Below are positions 1 to 8,528 of a stretch of 22,242 bases of DNA, piece after piece. A program made the translations under genes and the position numbers. How positions within the stretch are numbered: the stretch's first letter is position 1; every line of letters starts with the position of its first letter. The notes beneath the pieces are model-generated. The model was not told the origin of the DNA and ran no database searches. It was given only the letters and a program-made list of their open reading frames with translations. This stretch comes from Chloroflexota bacterium (GTDB lineage: Bacteria > Chloroflexota > Ktedonobacteria > Ktedonobacterales > Ktedonobacteraceae): positions 1-22,242 of the forward strand of contig DAHVFL010000013.1 of the NCBI GenBank assembly GCA_027316975.1. Direction: 5' to 3'.

Positions 1-1
1 T

Positions 2-889
2 ACTCTGCTGCAAAAGTCGCTTTCTGTGTTCGAGGTCGTTGATCTAGGCAGTCAACTGTGCCAGTCCCTGATGTACGCGAGCGCCTCCGCTTATCGCGTT
101 GCGCATGGCGATCTGACTCCTAACGCGGTGATACGAGATCGCAGTGGCCTGGCGCGAGTTAATAACTTCGCGCTCCCTTCCGACTCTAGCTACTTTCAGA
201 AATGGAGCATTATGGGCGGCGACGATGTGGCCGTCTCCGATACCGATTTACCGTTTGGCAGGCTTAGCGAGGGACGCCAGGCAGATGATACGCGCGCAAT
301 CGGCCTGTTGCTCTATCAATTGCTCGCCAGTCGAGCGCCGGGCGCGGGCATGGTGGAACCGCGTCCAGATGGTCGCTTGAGTTTCCAGCGCAATATCCCG
401 CCCGAGCTATGCGAGACAGTGGCGCGCGCCGTGGTGCGAGGCCATCCACGCGCAATTCGCACACCGGAGGAGCTGTTCGCGGAACTGAAAACCCTGTCCG
501 ATACGCTGGAGGCATCGGCGCTCGCTTCGACCCCGGTGACGAGTGGGTATATGCATGATGAGACAAGCGGGGCGCGGCCACCTGCGCTGGCTGTCGGCGC
601 AAAACTGGCAACCGCCTTACCTGCGCGAGACATAGATGCTGCCGGTGGCGTCTCTCCGTATCAATCGGGGCAGAGTTTGAAGCTGCCCGTCGCAGAACCC
701 GCGCCGTCCGCGCAGACCGTTGCCGATGCTTCGCTCAAGCTTGCAGCCGCGCGCCGCGCCGCGTACCCTGAACCAAAGCCATTGAACCAGGGCCGTTCGT
801 CATTGATCATGATCTTGCTTATCTGCTTGATCGCGTTCGCGGCTCTGTTTGTGATTGGCTACTTTATCGGTCAATTACTGATAAAATAG
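2..889 (+). CDS. Kinase-like membrane protein, C-terminal part (5' end outside window)
   Basis: The frame is open from the left edge; a GTG at 26 could be read as a start but has no ribosome binding site, so the gene most likely begins upstream. Numbering from that GTG, residues 27-33 (HGDLTPN) match the catalytic loop of Ser/Thr protein kinases (H-x-D-L-x-x-x-x-N), with Asp29 and Asn33 present. The place where the Mg-binding DFG motif should follow reads N-F-A (residues 47-49), so the metal-binding Asp is missing. A kinase C-lobe-like helical region follows to about residue 160, then a low-complexity Pro/Ala-rich linker, and a hydrophobic segment at about 258-285 ending in a short Lys tail. 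This looks like a bacterial membrane-anchored kinase or pseudokinase with its kinase domain in the cytoplasm. The N-lobe (glycine loop, catalytic Lys) is not in the window, so activity cannot be judged. Confidence 0.75.
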   Translation, partial: TLLQKSLSVFEVVDLGSQLCQSLMYASASAYRVAHGDLTPNAVIRDRSGLARVNNFALPSDSSYFQKWSIMGGDDVAVSDTDLPFGRLSEGRQADDTRAIGLLLYQLLASRAPGAGMVEPRPDGRLSFQRNIPPELCETVARAVVRGHPRAIRTPEELFAELKTLSDTLEASALASTPVTSGYMHDETSGARPPALAVGAKLATALPARDIDAAGGVSPYQSGQSLKLPVAEPAPSAQTVADASLKLAAARRAAYPEPKPLNQGRSSLIMILLICLIAFAALFVIGYFIGQLLIK

Positions 890-897
890 CGAGCGAT

Positions 898-968
898 GAC
901 CAGGGCGGGGACAAGCGCGGCTACGGGTGAACGGCACGAAACGAGCGAGGACCAGGGCGGGGGCAAGC
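898..968. repeat. Two copies of a GC-rich 19-bp element
   Basis: Positions 898-916 and 950-968 hold the same 19-mer, GACCAGGGCGGGG(A/G)CAAGC, differing at one base, and both follow a GAGCGA motif. They lie in the 148-bp gap between the kinase-like gene and the convergent asparaginase gene. A related ACCAGGGCG core recurs at 12702-12710. This suggests a dispersed intergenic repeat family. I see no coding potential for the gap itself. Confidence 0.6.
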
Positions 969-1037
969 CCGGCCCGTACCCTATACGGCTTCGCGCCCCC
1001 CGCCTCTTGCGCTTGCTCCTGCCGCGGCTCGCTTGCT

Positions 1038-1970
1038 TTACAGGCCGGCTGCTGGCTCATTCATGTCATCATGTATGTAGGCATAGGACATATTGCTGCT
1101 GTTCCAGGCAAAGCCAACCTCGCCCTTGCGATCGACCAGGATCAGGCCACCGGTGCCGGTAGCACGGGCGCTGAGGACGGCAATAGCGGACCGGGCGGAT
1201 TCGAGCGCGCTCTGGCCACCGGCTACGAAATCGGCGGCTCGTTTGGCGATGAGCAGGCGCACAAAGTCTTCGCCGTGACCCGTGCAAGATATGGCGGCGG
1301 TTTCGTCAGCATAGAAACCGCAGCCCACCAGAGGTACATCGCCCACCCGGCCGGGATATTTATCGTGGATGCCGCCCGTGGATGTGGCTGCGGCCAACGC
1401 GCCGGACATATCGAGCGCGACCGCTCCCACCGTACCATGTTTTTCGTCGCCTGTAGCCTTTGGCGTCAGGCCCCCGGCGCTGCCGACCTGGCGGCGATAG
1501 TAGCGTGGCTCTTCCTCGTCGCGCGCTGCCTGCCAGAGTTGGTATTGCCGCTCCGTGACTAATTCTTCACTCGCGCACTGCTCTATGCCCTGTTCCCACG
1601 CGAACTGCTCGGCTCCCTTGCCAATAAGCAAAACATGCTCGCTTTCAAGCACCTTACGCGCCAGCGAGATGGGATTTTTTATGCGCTCGATACCCGCGAT
1701 CGCGCCGACCTGGAGCGCGCGCCCGTCCATCATACCAGCATCCAGTTCGATATTCCCATTTTTGTCCAGACAGGCCCCTGTGCCCGCGTTATATTCGGGG
1801 TTATCCTCCAGCGAGCGTACCGCCGCTTCTACCGCATCCAACGCGGAGCCGCCCGCCTGTAAGATGGCGTACCCTGCAAGCGCGGCCTCCTTGCAGCCAA
1901 CCTGCGCACTATCGCTCCGTTCAGGGGCAATAGTGCCCGCTCCACCATGCACAATGATAGCTACCGGCAT
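1038..1970 (-). CDS. Isoaspartyl peptidase / plant-type L-asparaginase (Ntn hydrolase)
   Basis: Member of the N-terminal nucleophile hydrolase family that cleaves beta-aspartyl (isoAsp) dipeptides and often L-asparagine; the precursor self-cleaves into alpha and beta subunits. With the start chosen here the protein is 310 aa, a normal length. The N-terminus MPVAIIVHGGAG is the family's opening strand. NAGTG and the DAGMMDG segment follow. HGTVGAVALD carries the expected cleavage site and nucleophile Thr180 (G/T junction). TSTGGI and GRVGDVPLVGCG are the substrate-pocket motifs. An in-frame ATG lies 30 bp further up (2000), but the ATG at 1970 has GGAG 8 nt upstream and the upstream one has no such site, so 1970 is preferred. 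It converges with the kinase-like gene and diverges from the CoA-enzyme gene across a large palindrome. It probably acts in turnover of damaged proteins and peptides in the cytoplasm. Confidence 0.92.
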   Translation of the reverse strand: MPVAIIVHGGAGTIAPERSDSAQVGCKEAALAGYAILQAGGSALDAVEAAVRSLEDNPEYNAGTGACLDKNGNIELDAGMMDGRALQVGAIAGIERIKNPISLARKVLESEHVLLIGKGAEQFAWEQGIEQCASEELVTERQYQLWQAARDEEEPRYYRRQVGSAGGLTPKATGDEKHGTVGAVALDMSGALAAATSTGGIHDKYPGRVGDVPLVGCGFYADETAAISCTGHGEDFVRLLIAKRAADFVAGGQSALESARSAIAVLSARATGTGGLILVDRKGEVGFAWNSSNMSYAYIHDDMNEPAAGL

Positions 1971-2054
1971 GATACAATCTCCATCCTCTTTTTTGAGCAT
2001 TGTACCACGTGGGTTTGATCGGGCGATTCCTCTACCTCCTTATATGATGAAATT

Positions 2055-2127
2055 GTAGGGACGCGATTTATCGCGTCCGCGTCGGACCCGTATTGGTGTA
2101 GGCGGACGCGATAAATCGCGTCCCTAC
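2055..2127. repeat. Nested perfect inverted repeat (26-bp arms)
   Basis: The left arm 2055-2080 and right arm 2102-2127 are exact reverse complements over 26 bp, with a 21-nt loop. Each arm also contains its own palindrome (GGACGCGAT, two bases, ATCGCGTCC), so the element can fold as one long hairpin or as two small ones. It lies between the divergent asparaginase and CoA-enzyme genes. It has no T-run, so it is not a typical terminator. It resembles dispersed REP/MITE-like intergenic elements. Confidence 0.85.
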
Positions 2128-2143
2128 GCAATACGACCGCGCA

Positions 2144-2173
2144 TTGACAATCCCATAGTTTGCCTGTTACGCT
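2144..2173 (+). promoter_or_regulatory. Candidate sigma70-type promoter of the CoA-enzyme/M20 pair
   Basis: A perfect TTGACA at 2144-2149 is followed 18 nt later by TACGCT (2168-2173), which matches the -10 consensus only in part. It sits 47 bp before the ATG at 2220. The -35 is strong and the -10 weak, so this is tentative. Confidence 0.45.
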
Positions 2174-2219
2174 TCTATTCAAAGAGATTGTCCCGTTATT
2201 CAGCAGGAGAGCCAACTAT

Positions 2220-3410
2220 ATGACCCAGCCCCTCGATGGCATACGTATCCTTGATCTTTCACGTCTATTGCCGGGCGCTTACGCGAGCCAGATGCTGGCC
2301 GATTTTGGCGCGGATGTGATCAAAATCGAAGAGCCGGGCAGCGGCGACTATGGACGTTTCATGCCGCCGCATGGCGTGGGTGGCATGAGCCTGTACTTCC
2401 TGGCGATGAACCGCAACAAGCGTAGTATGACGCTGAACCTGAAATCGGATGAGGGGCGCGCCATTTTTCAACGACTGGTATGCCAGGCTGATGTGGTTCT
2501 GGAGAGTTTTCGGCCAGGGGTGATGGATAGATTGGGCCTGGGCTACGAGCAACTTCGAGAGATCAACCCGCGTATTGTCTATTGCGCCATTAGCGGTTAT
2601 GGGCAGGATGGTCCTTACCGCCAGCGCGCCGGGCATGATTTAAATTACGCGGGCTATGCTGGCCTGCTGAATTATAACCGGGGGCCGCGCGGCGAACCTG
2701 CTATGCCTGCTACGCAGTTTGGCGACCTGGCGGGCGGCAGCTTCATGGCCGTCACCGGTATCCTGACCGCGCTGCTGGGGCGAGCGCAGAGCGGTGCGGG
2801 ATGCATGGTCGATGTTTCGATGACCGAGGGCGTGATGTCGCTGCTTCCCCTGTTCGCCACGGCCTACTTCAACACGGGTCAGGCTCCCATTCCGGGCCGT
2901 TCCTCGCTGGATGGGGGATTACCTTGCTACAATATCTACGAGACGCAGGATGGCAAGCATGTCACGCTGGCCGCGCTCGAATATAAATTCTGGCACACCT
3001 TTTGCTCGCGTGTCGGGCATCTTGAGTTGCTGCCGTTCCACCTGCCCGTTGGCCCCGGCGAGCGCGAACAGGCTATGACTATGCTGCAAGCTATATTTAA
3101 GACGAAGACACGTGACGAGTGGATGGCGGAACTGGCCGATATCGATGCCTGTGTCGGGCCGGTGTATACCCTTGATGAAGCTCTGAACGATCCGCAGGCG
3201 CAGGCACGCGGCGTCAGTGTCACCAGCAAAGCGAAGGGCGAGGATGAGACCACGTTCCGCACGCTGCCCAGTTTCCCGCGTATCTCAGGAGTCGAGCAGG
3301 AACAACGCTTTGCCGCGCCCGGCATGGGCGAGCATACGGATGCGCTGCTGCGCGAGGCGGGTTATAGCGACGCAGAGATTGAGCAGTTCAAGACAGGAGG
3401 TGTGATTTGA
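2220..3410 (+). CDS. CaiB/BaiF family CoA transferase, AMACR-like
   Basis: 396-aa family III CoA transferase / alpha-methylacyl-CoA racemase superfamily protein. The N-terminal CoA-binding fold is clear (LPGAYASQMLADFGADVIKIE, with one residue after the first 20 omitted in importance), followed by ESFRPGVMDRLGLGYE. GHDLNYAGYAGLL places His139 where racemases have their catalytic His, and QFGDLAGGSF gives Asp169, the catalytic Asp shared by transferases and racemases. Having both suggests a racemase-type enzyme acting on 2-methylacyl-CoA, but transferase activity (formyl-, carnitine- or succinyl-CoA type) cannot be excluded. An upstream ATG at 2160 is in frame, but the ATG at 2220 has AGGAGA about 9 nt ahead and matches the family N-terminus. 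The stop overlaps the start of the next gene, so the two are co-translated. A cytoplasmic role in branched-chain or carboxylic acid breakdown is likely. Confidence 0.88.
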   Translation: MTQPLDGIRILDLSRLLPGAYASQMLADFGADVIKIEEPGSGDYGRFMPPHGVGGMSLYFLAMNRNKRSMTLNLKSDEGRAIFQRLVCQADVVLESFRPGVMDRLGLGYEQLREINPRIVYCAISGYGQDGPYRQRAGHDLNYAGYAGLLNYNRGPRGEPAMPATQFGDLAGGSFMAVTGILTALLGRAQSGAGCMVDVSMTEGVMSLLPLFATAYFNTGQAPIPGRSSLDGGLPCYNIYETQDGKHVTLAALEYKFWHTFCSRVGHLELLPFHLPVGPGEREQAMTMLQAIFKTKTRDEWMAELADIDACVGPVYTLDEALNDPQAQARGVSVTSKAKGEDETTFRTLPSFPRISGVEQEQRFAAPGMGEHTDALLREAGYSDAEIEQFKTGGVI

Positions 3411-4576
3411 GCTTTGTAAGACATCCCGATGTTACGCGAGCCGAAGACATACTGGACCCCTATCTTGAAGATCTCAAGACTATTGTGAACATTGACTCCG
3501 GCACCTATACCAAAGCGGGTATTGACCGTGTAGGTGCCTATCTTCAAGAGCGTTTCACCGATTTTGGCTTCTCTACGTCCTTTGACAGGCAAGCGCAGTA
3601 TGGCGATCACCTGGTGGCGACGCACACGGGCAGCAATCCCAGCGGGCCGCGCCTGCTGCTCATCGGGCATATCGATACGGTTTTCTCGGAAGGCGAGGTG
3701 GCGCGTCGTCCTTTCACTCTCAAACGCAGCGGCGGCAAGACGATCGCCACCGGCCCTGGCGTGCTGGATATGAAATCGGGTGTCTTGATCGGCATGTACA
3801 GCCTGCACCTGTTGATACAGGCGCGGGAGGCTGCGTATCAGAGCGCTACGTTCATTTGTAACAGCGATGAGGAGATTGGTTCGCCCAGCAGCCGCCCGCT
3901 CATTCAGGAATTGGCGCGGCAAGCGGATGCCGTGCTGGTCTTTGAGCCGGGGCGAGCGGAGGAGACGGTGGTTTCTTCGCGGCGCGGCTGCGGCCAGTAT
4001 CGCGTCGAGGTGCATGGACTGTCCGCGCACGCGGGTGTCGAACCGCAGCGCGGGCGTAATGCCATCCTCGAACTCTCGTACCAGGTGCAGAAGATGCAGG
4101 CTCTCAATGGTACTGTTGCCGGTACGACGCTCAGCGTGGGCATCATTTCCGGCGGTGAGCGTACCAATGTGGTGCCCGACTACGCCTATTTCGACATGGA
4201 TGTGCGCGCCAGCGATCAGAGGGCGGCGCGGGCCTTAGAAGCCGCGATGCAACAGGTGACGACTCAGAACAAGTTGCAGGGAACAACGATTACACTCAGT
4301 GGTAGTATGCTGTGCCAGCCCTTTGAACGCAACCCGGCCAACGAGCGCATCGTGCAGCTTGCCAGGGAAGCAGGCAGCCCGCTGGGTCTGAAGATTCAGG
4401 ACGTGGGCAGTGGCGGCGCGTCCGATGCTAATACCACCGCTGCTATGGGCATCCCCACCCTCGATGGCCTGGGAGCAGGCGGCGGCCTGGCGCACAATCC
4501 AGGGGAATTTATAGAACTGGATTATTTGCCGACCAGGATTGCATTAGTGGCTGGTTTAATACGGAAAATTTGTTGA
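3407..4576 (+). CDS. M20 family metallopeptidase (carboxypeptidase G2 / ArgE-DapE type)
   Basis: 389-aa zinc peptidase. The M20 metal and catalytic residues are visible: H88-x-D90 in LLLIGHIDTV, Asp121 bridging in GVLDMKSG, catalytic Glu155 and metal ligand Glu156 in NSDEEIGS, Glu180 in VFEPGR, and His363 in GGLAHNPGE. The dimerisation lid domain (GLSAHAGVEPQRGRNA to about residue 300) is inserted between the two catalytic halves, as in carboxypeptidase G2. The start is a TTG that overlaps the previous stop as TTGA, with AGGAGG 6 nt upstream, so it is coupled to the CoA-enzyme gene. The glycine-rich GSGGASDAN and GLGAGGG motifs are typical of the glutamate carboxypeptidase-like group. It probably removes a C-terminal amino acid from a peptide or N-acyl amino acid; the exact substrate is not readable. 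No signal peptide is visible. Confidence 0.92.
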   Translation: MSFVRHPDVTRAEDILDPYLEDLKTIVNIDSGTYTKAGIDRVGAYLQERFTDFGFSTSFDRQAQYGDHLVATHTGSNPSGPRLLLIGHIDTVFSEGEVARRPFTLKRSGGKTIATGPGVLDMKSGVLIGMYSLHLLIQAREAAYQSATFICNSDEEIGSPSSRPLIQELARQADAVLVFEPGRAEETVVSSRRGCGQYRVEVHGLSAHAGVEPQRGRNAILELSYQVQKMQALNGTVAGTTLSVGIISGGERTNVVPDYAYFDMDVRASDQRAARALEAAMQQVTTQNKLQGTTITLSGSMLCQPFERNPANERIVQLAREAGSPLGLKIQDVGSGGASDANTTAAMGIPTLDGLGAGGGLAHNPGEFIELDYLPTRIALVAGLIRKIC

Positions 4577-4639
4577 AAGATTGCCATGAATTCTTTCCCT
4601 TCCTGTTTGTGCCTTGAAATAAGACAGGAGGAGAAGGTT

Positions 4640-4762
4640 GTGAAACTCAGCAAAGAGGAATTTGAACAGTGGTGTCAGGAGATGAAACTAATACTTACAA
4701 GTACCACGCAGGATATTGCAGCGATACATTATGCAGCGAAGTCGAAGGTGAGGAAGAAGTGA
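4640..4762 (+). CDS. Small ORF, 40 aa, unknown function
   Basis: A GTG at 4640 is preceded by a strong Shine-Dalgarno (AGGAGG at 4626-4631, 8-nt spacing). It opens MKLSKEEFEQWCQEMKL..., an acidic/hydrophobic helical start ending in a basic tail (KSKVRKK). The opening resembles the first residues of some transposase-type proteins as I remember them, so it may be a decayed N-terminal stub. That is only an impression. Its 3' end overlaps the tail of the convergent nuclease gene by 34 bp. The strong ribosome binding site is the main support. Confidence 0.35.
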   Translation: MKLSKEEFEQWCQEMKLILTSTTQDIAAIHYAAKSKVRKK

Positions 4763-5502
4763 TACAGGCGAATAACTTGATTACAGAAATGGCGACAGTG
4801 GCGGGATTCGTAGAAAACGAAATTACTGACAGGGCCAGGATTGCAAAGTTTAAGCTGATCAGAGGAAGATAATTTTCTGGCAGCTTGTAAGGCTTGCATC
4901 GCTCGAATATCTTTCATTGATGATTCAGGACGCTGAGGAATAGCTAACATCTCCTGATTAATCGCCTCTACGATCTGTGCCACCTCACCATACAGAACAT
5001 ATCCCAGAATTCCCGCATCGTTTACAGCTTGCGCATACTTCCGATTGGCGTCGAGGAAGCGAACGATGCCATTTGTAATATACTCGGGAACGAGGCGCCT
5101 ATGCTTATCCTCTCTTGCTTTGTCAACGATAAGCTTACATTCCCACGTAAAGTAAATTTCGTCCTCGTTGTACCAATTCCTATGCCATACCTTGATGTCT
5201 AGCTTCACCGCCTTTTCAGGGGATTCATCACCTACCATCATTTCAGACGTATAAACATACTGCTGCACTTGTGCACACAAGGAGGTTTTGCCAGTTCGTA
5301 TGAACTGTTTCATATATTTTACTATCTGAAGAGTAAAAGTATCTTCCTTCCAATCAGACCGTGCTGTACTTTCATGTTTTAGCATGAGGTAAGCAGTAGC
5401 TGTTGTCTCTAAAACCTCCTGAAGAAAGCCTGCCCATTGCTCAGGACACCCAAATGGGTCAGGCATATCAACATCTGCGGACAGTTGATCTTGCAAACTC
5501 AA
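4729..5502 (-). CDS. PD-(D/E)xK-like nuclease, partner of the large methyltransferase
   Basis: 257-aa protein with no name I can assign. KLDIKVWH (Asp102) followed by TWECK (Glu121-x-Lys123) fits the D...ExK core of restriction-type nucleases. After it comes a helix-rich stretch, EYITNGIVRFL, then AGILGYVLYG, a pattern I associate with nuclease subunits of defence loci. The N-terminal 90 residues are helical and the last 35 are aromatic and basic. The start is a TTG at 5502 overlapping the methyltransferase stop as TTGA, with GGGAG 7 nt upstream, so translation is coupled. It is the last gene of the MerR-methyltransferase-nuclease operon. The proposed role is cleavage of DNA that lacks the partner's methyl mark. 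The nuclease call rests on the motif and on context, not on a recognised family. Confidence 0.65.
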   Translation of the reverse strand: MSLQDQLSADVDMPDPFGCPEQWAGFLQEVLETTATAYLMLKHESTARSDWKEDTFTLQIVKYMKQFIRTGKTSLCAQVQQYVYTSEMMVGDESPEKAVKLDIKVWHRNWYNEDEIYFTWECKLIVDKAREDKHRRLVPEYITNGIVRFLDANRKYAQAVNDAGILGYVLYGEVAQIVEAINQEMLAIPQRPESSMKDIRAMQALQAARKLSSSDQLKLCNPGPVSNFVFYESRHCRHFCNQVIRLYHFFLTFDFAA

Positions 5503-8500
5503 TGAACTGCTCCCGCTGCTGCCCTTTTCGAGCGACTTAATACCTCGGCAATAAAGCTATCAGCATCAGCATCAGCTTGAGAGCGTGTCCAGAGACGTCG
5601 CTCGCCTGGGCGTACAACATAGAAACGTGGTCCATCGTAAATGCGTACATGCCGACGCGTATATAGGGTCGAGGCTTGACGCTCCCACAAACGACGATCT
5701 AACTTGTAGAGTAAATCGTGCAATTCTTTTGACTCATCTACAAAGCGCACATTTCGTGCGTCAGCCATATTTACTAACTCAAACTCTACTACATTGAGAG
5801 GTGCATGATCCTGATAGACAACAGCATTTAATGTCTGATTTTGATAGTGCAAAAGCGACGTGGCGACTTCAATAAATTCCTGGGCATACTCGCTAAGCAT
5901 GGAAGCTTCTGGAGGCTGAATAGGTTTAGCTTTCGCATCGTTGCTACGGCGTGTCTTGCGTTTTGACCACTCAAAAAAACCTATTACGTAGTCTACCATA
6001 TCATTTACCCATTGCCGTTCCATTGGTACTACATCATAGATGTCAAACACTAATTCGTCAATACGCCTCTTTGCCTTTTCAATATCCGCATCATATCTTC
6101 CCCCCAATGGTTCATCACGTTTTTGATATAGTAGCATAATCTCTTCAAAGAGTATGAGAGCCTCTTGTAAACGAGGATCATCTTTATCAGGAATGATAAG
6201 GGGCATACGCTTATACTCACCATGAAGAATGGTTCCTCGTTCAACAGCCCAGGAGGTAGAGGTAAGAAAATGATAATAGCGGGCTAAGGTAGAATTTATG
6301 TACACTACGATCCACTTCAGAAGTTGTTCTTCTCCTGGTTGCCCTGGAATACCTGTAATCTTATGGCGGTAGGCAACTTTATCTCCTGCAAAAAAAGCTG
6401 CTTTGCACGAGCTTTGGTGAATTAACGCCAGAGGACCAGCATATATCACCTGAGTGCGAGGTGCCTCAAAATGGGACTCCTGCACAGTTCCATGTATCTT
6501 CAAACTGTATGGCTGGAACTCTTTAGTATCTACGCAAGGCATATCTTGTAGCCAAAGAGCTTCTTTTTTTCTGTTCCCTACGATAAAGCCTTCTCGAATC
6601 TTTTCTCTGAGCTGTCCCGTTTCTTCCAAATGCTCTAATTGTGGCAATGATTGTAGACGCTCAATAAGGTCTGCATCACGCGGATTTCCCCAAAGAGCAA
6701 TTTTCCAGAGTGCAGGATTAGAGCGTAATTCTTCACGTTCCAAAAACTTTATGTCTGCCTTATCTAAAACAATTGCCCCCAGGCTTTGTGATACTGAAGA
6801 TGGCTTAGGTGTAGCATAGACTATCTTGCCTTGTTCAGTGGGCTGTTCAGGCTGGTAGAATAAAGCTACAGACGGGCTGAGAGAATCAGGGAAGAGTTCA
6901 TACACTAGCGCCGAGAAATTTACGACCGCTCGCGCATAATACATATCAAAAAACTTTTGACGGAACTTCTGATGAGTATCGCTACCTACAATGATAGTAC
7001 TCTTCGTTGGTGCCAGCATCGCCACCTCTCCATGCTGCGCACAGAAATGTGGAGCGCGATAGAGGAATGCCTGCACTATTTGTTTGTCCCCCGTTGGAAA
7101 ATTCTGATTCGTCACCCACTTCAATGCTAGACCTTGCAGCGTACCGTTACCCCAGGGAGGATTACCGATCATGCGGTCAAACTTTTTCTCGGTAAATCTG
7201 CGATCTATCTCTTCCGAGAAAAAGTCAGCGTGGATAAGATTTGAAGTTTCCATACGTGGGAAGCGAAAGCTTTCCTGAACTATGTCCTCATTCTTGAGAT
7301 AATCTAACATTGACAAGCAGAGGCTAAAGGCCGCGATTCTTACCGCATTAAGCTGAACATCGACGCCAAAGATGCTCTGCTTCATAAGCTCAGTAAGTTG
7401 AGGGGTAGAGGGGTGGCCCGGATTGCGCTGTTTCCATGCCTCGATCAGCCGTTGGTACACTCTCACCAGAAAGACACCGGAGCCGCAGGCGGGATCAAGT
7501 ATCGTCATCTCAGGAGTGGTTTTTGCCAGGGGAAGCGTTTCCTCCACGATAAAGTCCACTAATGCCAGGGGAGTATTATAGGTTCCAAACTCTCTACGCA
7601 TCTCGTCAGACAAAAACGTATCATAAATGCCACTGATGAGTTCAATAGGCACGTATGAGAAGTCATAGGGCCAAAATGACAACTGTCCCGTTTCCAGGTC
7701 TTCCCTTTGTAGAAAACGCTGTATCAGTTCTAAGTGACCCTTGCTTACCTCCTGTCGTTCTCGCTCATCTACCGGAAAAATATCGCCGTTAAAGCGTTGA
7801 TGGAGATAGTCGAAAAGAAGATCATACGTTACTTTCTTACTATCCAATGTTGTCAGATAATTATGAGCAAGCCCATTGGTGATTTGCGCAACCCACGTCT
7901 CGGTGAGAATACCCCTATCTTCTAAATAACGAATAAATATTGAGCGCCCCAACAGTGCGTACGCAACCTCTGAGGAGAGATTCATAGCAAGAAGGCGGCG
8001 GCGTAGCTCGCTCATTGATTCTAACAAGCGTTGATCGGCACGTTTCTCACGGCTAATATGTTGCCCGTCCTCCGTTTGCCAGAATGCTCCTGTATCTAAT
8101 AAGATGCGCCTATAATCTCTGAGCTTATCTGCAATCTCCTGGCGTGCAGTCTCAACATCGTAGAGAGATTGTAAGTGATGCAGCAGCCGATGACGGTGCG
8201 TTTCATCATTGGAAAGTATCTCATCTGGATTATCTCTGGACGACGGACCATCATAGCCATTGAACACCAGAATGTCTTGGCGAGAAATGACATAGAGCAG
8301 CGGTGCCTTGCCCTGACTCCATATGCTACGGTACAACTGTGCCAGAGCTGCGGTATCGACTTCTTCGAACTGACTGAAATAGACGACGGGGTTTCTTTGT
8401 ATAAAATATGCGCCGGTGATATGAGGAATAGAGCGGTCATTGGACCAGGAAACCACGGGTTGAAAGCCAGGAGCATCGATGAAGTCTAGCTCTTCTAGCA

Positions 8501-8528
8501 ACGTATTTTTTAAGTCGATGGTGTTCAT
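5499..8528 (-). CDS. Large Eco57I-type N6-adenine DNA methyltransferase
   Basis: 1009-aa protein. The methyltransferase core is clear: the motif X-like GTYNTPLALVDFIVEE (315-330), motif I DPACGSG (345-351) for S-adenosylmethionine binding, FGVDVQLNAVRIAA (387-400, motif II), and motif IV NPPW (456-459) for adenine N6 transfer. Motif I preceding NPPW, with a long C-terminal part (about 550-850) that probably reads the target, matches type IIG, BREX PglX and Eco57I-like enzymes. The N-terminal 130 residues form a separate domain with no nuclease motif that I can find. The C-terminal 160 residues (YAQEFIEVATSLLHYQNQ to the basic end) are unlike the core. Start: ATG overlapping the MerR stop as ATGA, GAGGAA 8 nt upstream. 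It modifies host DNA for the nuclease encoded next. The gene looks AT-richer than its metabolic neighbours, suggesting transfer. Confidence 0.88.
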   Translation of the reverse strand: MNTIDLKNTLLEELDFIDAPGFQPVVSWSNDRSIPHITGAYFIQRNPVVYFSQFEEVDTAALAQLYRSIWSQGKAPLLYVISRQDILVFNGYDGPSSRDNPDEILSNDETHRHRLLHHLQSLYDVETARQEIADKLRDYRRILLDTGAFWQTEDGQHISREKRADQRLLESMSELRRRLLAMNLSSEVAYALLGRSIFIRYLEDRGILTETWVAQITNGLAHNYLTTLDSKKVTYDLLFDYLHQRFNGDIFPVDERERQEVSKGHLELIQRFLQREDLETGQLSFWPYDFSYVPIELISGIYDTFLSDEMRREFGTYNTPLALVDFIVEETLPLAKTTPEMTILDPACGSGVFLVRVYQRLIEAWKQRNPGHPSTPQLTELMKQSIFGVDVQLNAVRIAAFSLCLSMLDYLKNEDIVQESFRFPRMETSNLIHADFFSEEIDRRFTEKKFDRMIGNPPWGNGTLQGLALKWVTNQNFPTGDKQIVQAFLYRAPHFCAQHGEVAMLAPTKSTIIVGSDTHQKFRQKFFDMYYARAVVNFSALVYELFPDSLSPSVALFYQPEQPTEQGKIVYATPKPSSVSQSLGAIVLDKADIKFLEREELRSNPALWKIALWGNPRDADLIERLQSLPQLEHLEETGQLREKIREGFIVGNRKKEALWLQDMPCVDTKEFQPYSLKIHGTVQESHFEAPRTQVIYAGPLALIHQSSCKAAFFAGDKVAYRHKITGIPGQPGEEQLLKWIVVYINSTLARYYHFLTSTSWAVERGTILHGEYKRMPLIIPDKDDPRLQEALILFEEIMLLYQKRDEPLGGRYDADIEKAKRRIDELVFDIYDVVPMERQWVNDMVDYVIGFFEWSKRKTRRSNDAKAKPIQPPEASMLSEYAQEFIEVATSLLHYQNQTLNAVVYQDHAPLNVVEFELVNMADARNVRFVDESKELHDLLYKLDRRLWERQASTLYTRRHVRIYDGPRFYVVRPGERRLWTRSQADADADSFIAEVLSRSKRAAAGAVH

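Noticed and set aside
927..1562. 211-aa forward frame opposite the asparaginase gene
   Set aside because: It is the antisense shadow of a clear Ntn-hydrolase gene and has no ribosome binding site or recognisable motif.
3362..4030. 222-aa reverse frame opposite the M20 peptidase gene
   Set aside because: Shadow of a gene with complete catalytic motifs; Arg/Ala-rich composition typical of antisense GC-rich DNA.
4669..4872. 67-aa forward frame after the M20 gene
   Set aside because: It mostly overlaps the nuclease gene tail and has no ribosome binding site; the GTG frame at 4640 is better supported.
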